A DNA stretch of 58,470 bases, from the NCBI RefSeq assembly GCF_900291955.1, contig NZ_OLMR01000010.1, positions 1 through 58,470 of the forward strand, given 5' to 3'. Under the pieces are notes generated by a model. That model was not told the DNA's origin, did no database searches, and saw only the letters and a list, made by a program, of their open reading frames with translations. The position numbers and the translations under genes were made by a program. This DNA is from Pseudoruminococcus massiliensis (GTDB lineage: Bacteria > Bacillota > Clostridia > Oscillospirales > Acutalibacteraceae). Shown here piece by piece: positions 16,601 to 23,527 of this stretch (within the stretch, counting starts at the first letter, position 1; each line of letters opens with the position of its first letter).

Positions 16601-18840
16601 TTCAAGGTATTCCAACTTGCCTTATGCGTTACGGCATAGTCTGCCACGAACAGGCTATGGACATATTCGTTCTTCTGTGCATACTCCTCGGTGGTTGCCA
16701 TCTCTGATGTGAGCTTGTAGGCGTCCACTGTCCCGGCGTAGGTAAAGGGAACATAGTGCATTGTACTGTCCGGCAGTGCGTCATTCACCGTGCCGGGAAT
16801 GCCCGCACCGGAGAGGTCAAAGTAATAGACGCCGCCGGGCTTGAGGGAAAACTGTTCTGATAAAGCAAACTGCGCCGTGAGCTTGGTAACGTCCGCCGGA
16901 ACGTTGTCGCCGGGGGCGTAGAGCTTACCGTTGCTTCCGAGCCACATAAAGTAGCTGCCTGTATTTCCGTCCGGGCGGGTCAAACCGCCGGACGCAGGCG
17001 CGGTAAACTCGCTGCCGGTTTTCACAATGATTTGAATATCCTCGGAGCTATTCCCCAATTTACCGCCGCCAAGGTCGAGGGTAACGGCTTTCAGCCCGTC
17101 AGAGCTCAGTGTGTCCGGGTCCAGGACTTCAAGGACAGGGCGGAAACCGAGGCTCGGGTAGGAGTTCGAAGCACGGTTGTGGAGCCAGCGGCGGGCCGAA
17201 TAGTACCCGCGAACCGCACGGCGCGACGCAATATCTCTCGAAGTATCCTGTCCCCACGAAGACATCCCGCTCCAGTTTTTGATATATCCGTTGTTCTTGT
17301 CCAGTATCCTGTCCCATTCGTTGCTTTGGGGCGTGCCACGTTGGGAATTGCCCGAACCTGTACCAGTGCTTCCCTCAGACGGCGCGCGCAGGGTATAGTC
17401 CACACCGCCGGCGGCGTAACCTTTGCCGAAAATCAGACTCGCATTGTTCAAGGTATTCCAACTTGCCGTATGCGTTACGGCATAGTCTGCCACGAACAGG
17501 CTGTGGGTATATTCGTTCTGCTGTGCATACTCCTCGGTGGTTGCCATCTCCGATGTGAGCTTATAGGCATCCACTGTCCCGGCATAGGTAAAGGGAACAT
17601 AATGCATTGTTTTGTCCGGTAAATCATCGTTTATTGTGCCTGGAATGTTCTCACCGGAGAGGTCAAAGTAATAGGTGCCGCCAGGAGTGAGGGCAAACTG
17701 CTCGGTGGCTGCCTCCTCCACCGTCAACGCTACCGTCTGAAATTGGCTGGCGTAGTCAGTCTGGTAATCACCGTTATACTGCTCGGAGAACACATGGAGT
17801 TTATAATTTCCGCTGGCAAGGTCATGCGGCAGTGTAAAGCTGAGCTGTCTGTCTGCGGCAGTGGGCTTCATGATCCTTCCATAATAGGTCGCACCGTTTT
17901 TACCCTCGATAATCGCAGAAATATATTCATTCTGCCCCGTTCTCGGCCCGGAAAAGTTCAGCGTAACCGTGCCGCCGGGTTTTCCTGCTGCGGTAGTTTC
18001 CGTTACCCTAAAAGTACGGGTATCGTCCAAAAGTGTCAATTTCCATTCGTCCCCGCTGTATTCCGGGATTTTGAACATTCCGTCAGCAGTACCTTTGCCG
18101 CCAACGGCTGCAGAAACGAGGAGGACAGAGTCCGGCTTCAGGTTGAAGGCAGGGCGGGCGGCGTTGGTTTGGCCTACCCATTCACCGATCACAGCGCCCT
18201 TTTCATTGACCGTCCCCGCAGAATCAGGGTTCATTCTCCTAGGAGAACGGAGCCACCATACGTATGCACTATCGCCATAATTGGCGATACGCGCATTGTC
18301 ATCGGTAAATCCGTAGGCTGCATTTTCCGCTTCCTCTGCCGAGAGAAAAAACACCTTGTCCCCATCCAGGATGTTGTCAGAAGCGTCATAGTACATACCA
18401 TATAGAGCATCACTTTTGCTGGTTGCCAAAACAGCTTTTTGCTCCGTAATGCTGAGACTTCTGCTGTAAAAGTCATTACACCAGTCCTGCCCACGGCTGC
18501 CCTTCCAGTCGTTGAAATATGGGGTCGTATAATCAAATTCTACGCCGCCATATTCCCCTGTCCCAAGCAGCACCTCGGAGAGGAGGAAAAATCCGTCCCC
18601 CCTCTGGGCATTGGCTATATTTGTTTTTGTATCCAGCACACGCCATTTGACGGTGCTGTTATTCCATGTGCCAAAATGAATATAGTCATAGCTGCTGTTT
18701 GTACTGTCATAACCGCTGATCCCACTTGTGCCAATCTGTATGGCTTTTTTTACACTGTCATTATCGGCAAAGGCGGTTGTGGGCAAAAGACCCAATACCA
18801 TGCAGCATATCACCAGGATGCTGAGTATTCGTTTCTTCAT
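13576..18840 (-). CDS. Large secreted repeat protein with variable lectin-like domains, C-terminally truncated
   Basis: A 1754-residue exported protein. It has a signal peptide (MKKRILSILVICCMVLGLLP, cut after AFA) and a DUF6273-like domain (about 30-240, WWLRSPRRM...ARPAFNLKP). Three tandem ~281-residue repeats (about 380-1220) follow, each with HYVPFTYAGTVDAYKL, NEWDRILDK, SWGQD and GFRPVLEV. Then come a putative Ig domain (about 1225-1310), an InlB/Flg_new repeat (FNANGGGG...FKGWS), an InlB B-like repeat, and Cys/His-rich repeats (HKECTVCGYTM). Within each repeat a ~46-residue segment is hypervariable. The end is unnatural: after TATTDGS the frame enters foreign DNA and stops 12 codons later, so any cell-wall anchor is lost. 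ATG 18840 overlaps the upstream gene by 4 bp. Confidence 0.85.
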   Translation of the reverse strand: MKKRILSILVICCMVLGLLPTTAFADNDSVKKAIQIGTSGISGYDSTNSSYDYIHFGTWNNSTVKWRVLDTKTNIANAQRGDGFFLLSEVLLGTGEYGGVEFDYTTPYFNDWKGSRGQDWCNDFYSRSLSITEQKAVLATSKSDALYGMYYDASDNILDGDKVFFLSAEEAENAAYGFTDDNARIANYGDSAYVWWLRSPRRMNPDSAGTVNEKGAVIGEWVGQTNAARPAFNLKPDSVLLVSAAVGGKGTADGMFKIPEYSGDEWKLTLLDDTRTFRVTETTAAGKPGGTVTLNFSGPRTGQNEYISAIIEGKNGATYYGRIMKPTAADRQLSFTLPHDLASGNYKLHVFSEQYNGDYQTDYASQFQTVALTVEEAATEQFALTPGGTYYFDLSGENIPGTINDDLPDKTMHYVPFTYAGTVDAYKLTSEMATTEEYAQQNEYTHSLFVADYAVTHTASWNTLNNASLIFGKGYAAGGVDYTLRAPSEGSTGTGSGNSQRGTPQSNEWDRILDKNNGYIKNWSGMSSWGQDTSRDIASRRAVRGYYSARRWLHNRASNSYPSLGFRPVLEVLDPDTLSSDGLKAVTLDLGGGKLGNSSEDIQIIVKTGSEFTAPASGGLTRPDGNTGSYFMWLGSNGKLYAPGDNVPADVTKLTAQFALSEQFSLKPGGVYYFDLSGAGIPGTVNDALPDSTMHYVPFTYAGTVDAYKLTSEMATTEEYAQKNEYVHSLFVADYAVTHKASWNTLNNASLIFGKGYAAGGVDYTLRTPSVGSDGTGSGNSQRCTPQSNEWDRILDKNSGYIKNWSAIYSWGQDTASNTKEGRALRGYGSARYWNSYNAMTSHSGLGFRPVLEVLNPDTMGSDRLKVVTLDLGGGKLGGSSEDIQIIVKNGGSFTAPASNGLTRPDGNTGSYFMWLGSDGKLYEPGDNVSADVTRLTAQFDEQFTLTIGDTYWFDLSGVGIPGTANGSLPDASLHYVPFTYAGTVDAYKLASAMATTEEYAQQNKYAHSLFVADYVVTHTVGWDNLDDASLIFGKNYATGGISYTLRAPSTGSDGTGSGNSRRGTPQSNEWDRILDKDDGYIKNCGEVHSWGQDTDSSLLVNRARRGYNSARNWSDWNATWSRSGIGFRPVLEVLNPKTLGADGLKAITLDLGGGKLGNSSEDIQIIVKNGESFTAPASDGLTRPDGNTGSYFKWRGSDGKLYAPGDNVPADVDKLTVLFDDSGSHTVTITTDALPDGKVGEAYSQNLAADGTAPITWSISGGALPDGLKLDENTGGISGTPTAAGTSTFTVKATNSAGSDTKELSITITKAAPAEYIVRFNANGGGGTMADVTGVSGSYTLPSCGFTEPEGKQFKGWSTSADGSVISGTTYEVSSDTTFYAIWESKEYSIIVTDGKATIGAGSEISKAAQGTTITLTANAAPDGKVFDKWVVESGNTTLEDANSETTTFIMPDSEVSVKATYTIPHTHTYDQEIQKPETLKSAADCTNDAVYFKSCSCGEISTTETFTAAGTQLGHAWASDWSKDTDNHWKECSRCHEKKDEAAHDYGSDNICDTCGYDKTVPHTHNLTLVPAKAPTCTEKGNTAYYTCDGCDKWFEDATGASEITDKTSVILAATGHSASDWKSDNTDHWKECTVVGCGVIIEGSKAAHTAGEWIIDTPATATTSGSKHKECTVCGYTMATETIPATGGGEHTHSYGSEWKNDADNHWHECSCGDKKDTAAHTAGEWIIDTPATATTDGSMLMCHKVTRKNL
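15451..15588 (-). other. Hypervariable segment of repeat 3 (DGR-like VR)
   Basis: This unit reads SWGQDTDSSLLVNRARRGYN, then SARNWSDWNATWSRSGIGFR. Codons at the variable sites are AAT, AAC, AGC, GAC, TGG, AAT, ACG, TGG and CGC. It keeps the most AAY codons and may be closest to a putative adenine-rich template. Confidence 0.65.
16291..16428 (-). other. Hypervariable segment of repeat 2 (DGR-like VR)
   Basis: This unit reads SWGQDTASNTKEGRALRGYG, then SARYWNSYNAMTSHSGLGFR. Codons at the variable sites are GGT, TAC, AAC, AGC, TAC, AAT, ATG, ACC and CAC. Flanking sequence is nearly the same as in the other two units. Confidence 0.65.
17137..17275 (-). other. Hypervariable segment of repeat 1 (DGR-like VR)
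   Basis: Between NEWDRILDKN..YIKN and GFRPVLEV this unit reads SWGQDTSRDIASRRAVRGYY, then SARRWLHNRASNSYPSLGFR. Compared with repeats 2 and 3, changes concentrate in first and second codon positions while third bases (mostly C or T) stay fixed: TAT, CGC, CTC, CAC, AAC and TAC at positions that are AAT/AAC-like in a sister copy. Confidence 0.65.
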
Positions 18841-19190
18841 TGGCTTGTCTCCTCCTGTTCGTATCGGTTCGGCTTGTCCGCCCCGTCTTTTTTCTGGTTT
18901 TCTCTGATTCTGAGCCGGAAACACAGGACTGTAATTACCACCGCTGCCGCAAAGGAAACGATGGCCACCAGCACATAGCCGCCCGCGTCCTCCCGAAGAA
19001 GCATCGTGCCGAACACTCCCCTTGTGGCAGTCTGTCCCTTCCCGATGATCATGCCCGCCGCCTGCATCAGCACTGTACACAGCAGCATACACGCGGTGCT
19101 CAATCTATATATGCCCCGCCGCTGCCTCCGGCGGGTGTTTTCCCACACCCGCTGTTTGACGAGTGCGACCCGTTTTGCGGTATCGTACAT
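18837..19190 (-). CDS. Small two-pass membrane protein (operon accessory)
   Basis: A 117-residue protein with a basic N-terminus (KRVALVKQRVWENTRRRQRR) and two membrane segments (about 30-50, LSTACMLLCTVLMQAAGMII; about 75-95, YVLVAIVSFAAAVVITVLCF), ending in a charged tail. ATG 19190 is preceded by a GGGGGTCAAAGGAT region, and its stop overlaps the surface protein start (ATGA). It shares length and layout with the 120-residue protein at 20587-20949, so the two look paralogous. No named family is recognised. Anti-sigma or export-partner roles are possible because of operon position. Confidence 0.75.
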   Translation of the reverse strand: MYDTAKRVALVKQRVWENTRRRQRRGIYRLSTACMLLCTVLMQAAGMIIGKGQTATRGVFGTMLLREDAGGYVLVAIVSFAAAVVITVLCFRLRIRENQKKDGADKPNRYEQEETSQ

Positions 19191-19347
19191 ATCCTTTGAC
19201 CCCCTTCCCGGTTTGTCTGAAACTGTAATAAAAACCCTTTCACTTATATAGGTACAAAAAATCGAAAAAACTCTCACCAAAAACGAAAAATTTTTTAAAA
19301 AAATTTGAGAGCCGCCAAAAAGCAGCTCTCAAATAGAGGATGTTCAG

Positions 19348-19977
19348 TTATTTTCTCTGCGATAATCGGAAAGCAGACAATCTTACCGCCGCCACCAGCA
19401 GCACCGGCATGGCGTAGGCGATGTACTGCACCGTACCGCCGTAGGCAATCAGCAGATTGTAGGTGGCGTGGAATGTTATCGCCGCACACAGCAGACCGCA
19501 AGTGCCGGCCACCTTCAGCCACGTCCGCTGCCATGTGTATGCAAGACCGCCGCCTACGATCAGTCCGCAGAGGACATGCATGGCTCCCGTGCCGAAGCCC
19601 CGGAAGAAAATAAAGGAAAAGCGGTCCGCTCCGTTTTGGATGAGATAGCAGACGTTTTCAAAGGTGGCAAAGGCTAGGGCAACCATGATGGCGGCAGCCT
19701 TGATTTTATTCCCCTCAGGCTCGAACACCAAAAGATAGAACACCAGCGGCAGCAGCTTCATCATTTCCTCCACCACCGGCGCAATCTCCGCCGTGGCGGC
19801 AAGGGCGTCCGCCCGGCATACCGCCGCAAGAAAGGTGTTAATATAGGCCGAAAGCAGGCACACCCCCATCCCGACAATGCAAAACAGGAAAAAGCGAAGC
19901 TGCCGCCTGCCCATGCACAGAGCGGCTACCAGCAGGGGAGAGACTATGCAGAGAAAGATGTTTTCGATGTAGGTCAC
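19348..19977 (-). CDS. PrsW-like intramembrane metalloprotease
   Basis: A 209-residue multi-pass membrane protein of the PrsW family, which in Bacillus cleaves an anti-sigma factor to release an ECF sigma factor. Key motifs are Glu70-Glu71 in APVVEEMMKLLP, FATFENVCYL, GTGAMHVLCG and ITFHATYNLL, with the histidines and glutamates expected to bind metal in membrane helices. GTG 19977 overlaps the upstream stop as GTGA, indicating translational coupling. With a sigma gene in the same operon, it is well placed to control sigma release. Between it and the next gene (19191-19347) I see only an A/T-rich leader. Confidence 0.85.
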   Translation of the reverse strand: MTYIENIFLCIVSPLLVAALCMGRRQLRFFLFCIVGMGVCLLSAYINTFLAAVCRADALAATAEIAPVVEEMMKLLPLVFYLLVFEPEGNKIKAAAIMVALAFATFENVCYLIQNGADRFSFIFFRGFGTGAMHVLCGLIVGGGLAYTWQRTWLKVAGTCGLLCAAITFHATYNLLIAYGGTVQYIAYAMPVLLVAAVRLSAFRLSQRK

Positions 19978-20600
19978 GCTTCCACCGCCTTTCTCGTGGC
20001 GGGCAGCAGCCCCAGAATCGCAAGCGTCAGCATCATATCGCACCAAAAGGTAGGGCTTGCCGGTGAAGTATCCGGCCAGAAGCAGCCCACAGTCCAAAGC
20101 AGATACTCCGCAAATACAAAGCACAGCACGCCGCTATGGAAATACCGCATATTCTGCACCGTGCCCATCTGCGTTTTCGCATAGGCAAGCCCTCGAATGG
20201 CGCAGTAAGAGAGCCATATCATCATACCGCACCAGATTAGGTTGGAGAGAATGTCCCCGAAGGTGCAGTAAAACACCAGCAGCGGCACGCCAAACGCAGG
20301 CGCAAGCCATGCAGAGCGGCTACGGAAGCTGCGCTCGTCCTGAGTGGCGAGAGTTTCTTGCAAAATGTGCAGGAAGATGAGGCTCGCCACCCAGCCGAAC
20401 TCCGATACATAAAAAACGTGCGGCGTGGTATTGAACAGCAGCAGATACAGCGTCCAGTAGAATGCGCCGAGGGCAAAGCAACCGTAGAAACACAGCAGAA
20501 GAAAATCCGCCTGCCTGCGGCTTTTCCAGTAGAAGATACCCGAAAGCAGCGCACCGACGAATGTGACCAGCAGTTGCAGCAGGTTTTCAATCAGCTCCAT
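19974..20600 (-). CDS. Multi-pass membrane protein, unknown
   Basis: A 208-residue hydrophobic protein with about six or seven predicted membrane segments (for example LLVTFVGALLSGIFYW, FLLLCFYGCFALGAFYWTLY, GVLCFVFAEYLLWTVGCFW). ATG 20600 has GAGGATGTGC upstream; ATG 20621 is an alternative. It overlaps both neighbours, being inside the previous gene's end and sharing GTGA with the PrsW gene, so it is part of the same coupled unit. It could be a sensor working with the protease, but no family is recognised. Confidence 0.75.
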   Translation of the reverse strand: MELIENLLQLLVTFVGALLSGIFYWKSRRQADFLLLCFYGCFALGAFYWTLYLLLFNTTPHVFYVSEFGWVASLIFLHILQETLATQDERSFRSRSAWLAPAFGVPLLVFYCTFGDILSNLIWCGMMIWLSYCAIRGLAYAKTQMGTVQNMRYFHSGVLCFVFAEYLLWTVGCFWPDTSPASPTFWCDMMLTLAILGLLPATRKAVEA

Positions 20601-20949
20601 GCACATCCTCGCTTTCCTCATCCTGTCTGTCCTCTCGGTTCATCTGCCGCAGCAGGAAGCAGAGAACGGTCACGCACACGCCGAGTAAAAACGCCAGAAG
20701 CCCGATGACGATGTATCCCAAAGCCGCACCGTCGTGAAAGATGCTTGCCGCCGTTTCAAAGCACACATAATCCCCAGTCCGGATGCTTGCAGCAATGCCG
20801 GGCATGGCGAGGGACGCACCGATGAGCAGCACAAGGCACGCCGCCACGGCAGAAACCATGGTAATTGTATTACGACGCAGCCGTTTCTCCCGCTCAATTT
20901 TGGCGATGCGCCGCTTTGTCTCCGCAACACGCTCTTCATAGCTCCGCAT
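20587..20949 (-). CDS. Small two-pass membrane protein, candidate anti-sigma partner
   Basis: A 120-residue protein. The charged N-terminus (MRSYEERVAETKRRIAKIER) is followed by two membrane segments (about 31-52 and 78-100, the second GYIVIGLLAFLLGVCVTVLC) and an acidic tail. It starts 14 bp inside the end of the sigma gene, the usual position of an anti-sigma factor, and a protease gene follows. No recognised anti-sigma domain is visible. It resembles the protein at 18837-19190. Confidence 0.75.
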   Translation of the reverse strand: MRSYEERVAETKRRIAKIEREKRLRRNTITMVSAVAACLVLLIGASLAMPGIAASIRTGDYVCFETAASIFHDGAALGYIVIGLLAFLLGVCVTVLCFLLRQMNREDRQDEESEDVHGAD

Positions 20950-21484
20950 TAGTGATTCCCTCCAGTTCTAATAGCCTTCGCAGGCTCTTTTTTCCGCGAT
21001 ACACCATGTTGGTGATCTGCTTTACCGTTTTTCCCGTGACCTCCGCTGCCTGTGCGTAACTCATATCCTCAAAATAGGTGAGATACAGCACCTCCCGATA
21101 GTCCGGGTTCATTTCGTCCATGCAGAAGTGCAGAACGCGGTTTCGCTCCTCCGTCCGAATGACCTCCTCCGCCAGCAGCCGTCCGTCCGGCTCGCCGGTC
21201 AGCGTATCGAGGCTGAACAGGGGCTTCCGTTTGCTCTTATGGCGCAGCGCCATGTGCCGCGCCGCCTTATAGAGATACGCCTTGAAGCCGCCGTCCCGTA
21301 TCTTCGGCTTTTTGGTGAACAGATAGGCGAAAACGTCCAGCATCAGCTCCTCCGCCTCGTGAACGTCGTGCAGATAGCCGTCGATATACAGGGTCAGGGG
21401 GTCGCCGTATTTTTTCATCAGGGCATTGAGCCCTTCGTCGTCGCCGTTCAGATATTGGCGGTACAAGCTCTCGTCGCAGGCCAT
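20936..21484 (-). CDS. ECF-like sigma-70 family factor
   Basis: A 182-residue sigma factor. Region 2 (about 8-80) includes LMKKYGDPLTLYIDGYLHDV and the -10 binding helix (FAYLFTKKPKI, FKAYLYKAARHMA). Region 4 (about 115-170) includes MNPDYREVLYLTYFEDMSYA and the HTH VTGKTVKQITNMVYRGKKSL. AGGAGGTGAACGCT precedes ATG 21484. Together with the downstream membrane proteins and PrsW homologue it forms a self-contained signalling cassette that probably drives the surface protein gene. Confidence 0.88.
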   Translation of the reverse strand: MACDESLYRQYLNGDDEGLNALMKKYGDPLTLYIDGYLHDVHEAEELMLDVFAYLFTKKPKIRDGGFKAYLYKAARHMALRHKSKRKPLFSLDTLTGEPDGRLLAEEVIRTEERNRVLHFCMDEMNPDYREVLYLTYFEDMSYAQAAEVTGKTVKQITNMVYRGKKSLRRLLELEGITNAEL

Positions 21485-21532
21485 AGCGTTCACCTCCTTT
21501 TTGCGGATGCTTCCCATGCAGAGGGGTATCCG

Positions 21533-21742
21533 TCAGGTGCTTGTCCTGCCGGAATCGCGGTGCTGTCCTTGAAAGCGCGGGTCGGACGGTTTCTCCGCAT
21601 TTTCCGGGATCGCCCATGAACGCCCGAACCGGGACGCGCCGGGGATCCGCCCTTCGGCGCAGTATTGGTTGACCCGCCGCTCTGACACGCCCCAACGGTA
21701 AGACGCCTCCCGAATGGAGATATAGCCCTTGATCCCGTTCAT
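21533..21742 (-). CDS. Excisionase-like HTH_17 DNA-binding protein
   Basis: A 69-residue protein with a winged MerR/excisionase-type HTH: GYISIREASYRWGVSERRVN, QYCAEGRIPGASRFGRSWAI, then PENAEKPSDPR. GGAGGTGCGGT precedes ATG 21742. Such proteins are frequent in clostridial accessory regions, often ahead of other genes in an operon. Here it is first after the promoter at 21779-21807 and 48 bp ahead of the sigma gene. Its target is unknown. Confidence 0.82.
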   Translation of the reverse strand: MNGIKGYISIREASYRWGVSERRVNQYCAEGRIPGASRFGRSWAIPENAEKPSDPRFQGQHRDSGRTST

Positions 21743-21778
21743 ACCGCACCTCCGCATGGATAATACTCAACACGATAC

Positions 21779-21807
21779 ATTATATACGAATATCCGAATA
21801 AAAGCAA
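21779..21807 (-). promoter_or_regulatory. Sigma-A-type promoter of the sigma/PrsW/surface operon
   Basis: On the minus strand TTGCTT (21802-21807) and TATAAT (21779-21784) are separated by 17 bp, and the first start codon is 36 bp downstream of the -10. It is the only clear promoter for the operon from 21742 down to the surface protein gene. Confidence 0.75.
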
Positions 21808-21853
21808 GCCCACACGGACGTTGGGACGCAGAATCTCTCCCACGTCCTCATAT

Positions 21854-22774
21854 CTATCTGGCTTTATCTTCTCTTACCTTTGATACTTCCTTATGTGACG
21901 CTTCCTGCTTCACCTCATCCGCACCTCTAGCCTCAAATGCATCTGCATTATACTGATACTCCTGTGGTTCAGCGACCATCGGCGAATTTACAATCTCTGC
22001 TTCTACTCGCTCAGCTTCTGCCCTCTCCGGCTCTGTCTGTTTCAGATTCTTCGTATTCTCTATACGCTTTTCCTTATCTATCTGCACATTCATCGCCAGA
22101 TTATCCAGCTTATCAATCGAAGCGTCCAGATGCAGCTCCATTAACACAAACATCTTTTTCACTACTTTCATAGGTGCAAGTACTGCCTTTGTAATGAAAT
22201 GTTTCTGCTCTTTCTGTGAATAATCCGCCTCCGGTTTGTCAGCAAAAGTACGAAATGCATTGGCTACTGTCTGACCAGCTTCACGAAATCCTTTTGCAAG
22301 AAGCGCTGTCTTTGCTATATCATTATCCGTTGTCTTGATTGCACCTCTTACATTTTCTCGGATATCAAGAAGTCTTTTCTTAATTCCTAAGAACTCAGAT
22401 ACCCTGTATAATGCAGCTCTTCCCTTTGCCTTTGCTTCATCAACTATGCTCTTTGCTGTAGATTTGACCTGTGCTTTCACTTCTGATACCTGCGACTTTA
22501 TCTGCTCACATCTGGTATTAAGTCGCTCCCGTGCTTCCGCCAATGCCTTTTTAGCATTATTGACAAGTGTATTCTCCTGCATTTCTTTGATCTGGTTCTG
22601 CATGTTGGTTAGTTCTTCCGTCATGGAATCAATCTTTTTCTCCAGTCCATCCACATAGCTGCATATCTCAAATACATCGTTTGCCTGCTCTTTCATGGCA
22701 TTTTTCTTTAATAATTCGAGAAGTTCCCTTATGACCTCTTCATTGGTAAGTGTTTTTCCTGCTTCCATATCCAT
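21854..22774 (-). CDS. DUF6674-like conjugative-element protein
   Basis: A 306-residue hydrophilic protein with long coiled coils. The start resembles element proteins I remember as DUF6674 (TLTNEEVIRELLELLKKNAM, then QANDVFEICSYVDGLEKKID). A central helical stretch has AKSIVDEAKAKGRAALYRVS and EFLGIKKRLLDIRENVRGAI, followed by an acidic tail. GGAGGAAACAG precedes ATG 22774. It is the last gene of the leftward ICE block. A structural or relaxosome role is possible, but no enzyme motif is visible. Confidence 0.7.
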   Translation of the reverse strand: MDMEAGKTLTNEEVIRELLELLKKNAMKEQANDVFEICSYVDGLEKKIDSMTEELTNMQNQIKEMQENTLVNNAKKALAEARERLNTRCEQIKSQVSEVKAQVKSTAKSIVDEAKAKGRAALYRVSEFLGIKKRLLDIRENVRGAIKTTDNDIAKTALLAKGFREAGQTVANAFRTFADKPEADYSQKEQKHFITKAVLAPMKVVKKMFVLMELHLDASIDKLDNLAMNVQIDKEKRIENTKNLKQTEPERAEAERVEAEIVNSPMVAEPQEYQYNADAFEARGADEVKQEASHKEVSKVREDKAR

Positions 22775-22834
22775 TCTGTTTCCTCCATTCTATAAGTGGG
22801 GCAGCCTTGGCCGCCCCAGTAACATGATTATTGA

Positions 22835-23524
22835 TTATCGAAAGGGTGTTGCCTCTTTGTCCTTCTCTTTATCGGGATTGCCATGATGTTTCTCGGCACT
22901 CTCCCTCGCCTTTTCGTTGCTCTTATCCTTTGCTTTCTCATATTCCGAGATAATCTCATTATAGAGTTTTTCCCTGAAATCCTTTGTGACCGGATAGCAG
23001 ACATCCTGATAGATTGGCTTGCCCTGCTCATCCACCTGCTTTGTCTTATAAGAAGGCATTGATACAAAGATTTTCTCTTTACCCTGCACGATATTGATGT
23101 TATTTACGATGAAACTGTTTTCAAAGTAAATGCGTGCAAGTCCCTTGATGTTACTGCCTTCCCTCTCATAAGGTGTCACAGTTACGGAAAACTCAGGCAT
23201 TTCCTGTATTCTGTCCCGCTTCTGTGTCTCCTCTTTCTCCGGTTCCCTGATTCTTGCATAGGCATCAAGGATATTGGTATAGAGTTCCTCACGAAACTCT
23301 GCTGTGATAGGATTGCACACATCCTTATAAATCACACCATTGCTTTCATCACGCTCATTGGAGCGGTATCTAGGCATTGATACAAAAAGCTCTCCCTTGT
23401 CCTTATTCTCAAGGATTGCAATATTGGTGATCTTAAATGAATCACCGAATACCACTGTTGCAAATCCTTTGATATTGCTGCCCTCTTTTGCCCTTACTTC
23501 GTTTACCTTAATTGAATACTTCAT
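22835..23524 (-). CDS. Tandem SpoVG-domain protein
   Basis: A 229-residue protein with two SpoVG-like domains, about 1-85 (VRAKEGSNIKGFATVVFGDS, ITNIAILENKDKGELFVSMP) and about 110-195 (EREGSNIKGLARIYFENSFI, VNNINIVQGKEKIFVSMPSY). Single-domain SpoVG is a small site-specific nucleic-acid binding regulator, and a duplicated form would act as a built-in dimer. A charged tail follows. The region is common in ICE accessory genes. GAGGAATAGCAT supports the start. Confidence 0.85.
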   Translation of the reverse strand: MKYSIKVNEVRAKEGSNIKGFATVVFGDSFKITNIAILENKDKGELFVSMPRYRSNERDESNGVIYKDVCNPITAEFREELYTNILDAYARIREPEKEETQKRDRIQEMPEFSVTVTPYEREGSNIKGLARIYFENSFIVNNINIVQGKEKIFVSMPSYKTKQVDEQGKPIYQDVCYPVTKDFREKLYNEIISEYEKAKDKSNEKARESAEKHHGNPDKEKDKEATPFR

Positions 23525-23527
23525 ATG

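Larger units (their letters stand above)
15172..17702 (-). repeat. Three tandem ~843-bp repeats in the surface protein
   Basis: Units begin near 17702, 16858 and 16014 (minus-strand reading) and are about 842-844 bp each, with high nucleotide identity outside one short window per unit. Constant landmarks are YYFDLSG, HSLFVADY, GTGSGNS, PQSNEWDRILDK, VTLDLGGGKLG and LTRPDGNTGSYF. Such long near-identical repeats should recombine readily and change copy number. Confidence 0.9.

Noticed and set aside
13888-18978. Several long plus-strand frames across the surface protein gene
   Set aside because: They are antisense frames caused by GC-rich repeats; the minus-strand frame has a signal peptide, domains and operon coupling.
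13576-21853. Search for a reverse transcriptase or template repeat next to the variable segments
   Set aside because: No YxDD-type reverse transcriptase and no fourth adenine-rich copy of the variable segment was seen in the window, so a complete DGR is not claimed.
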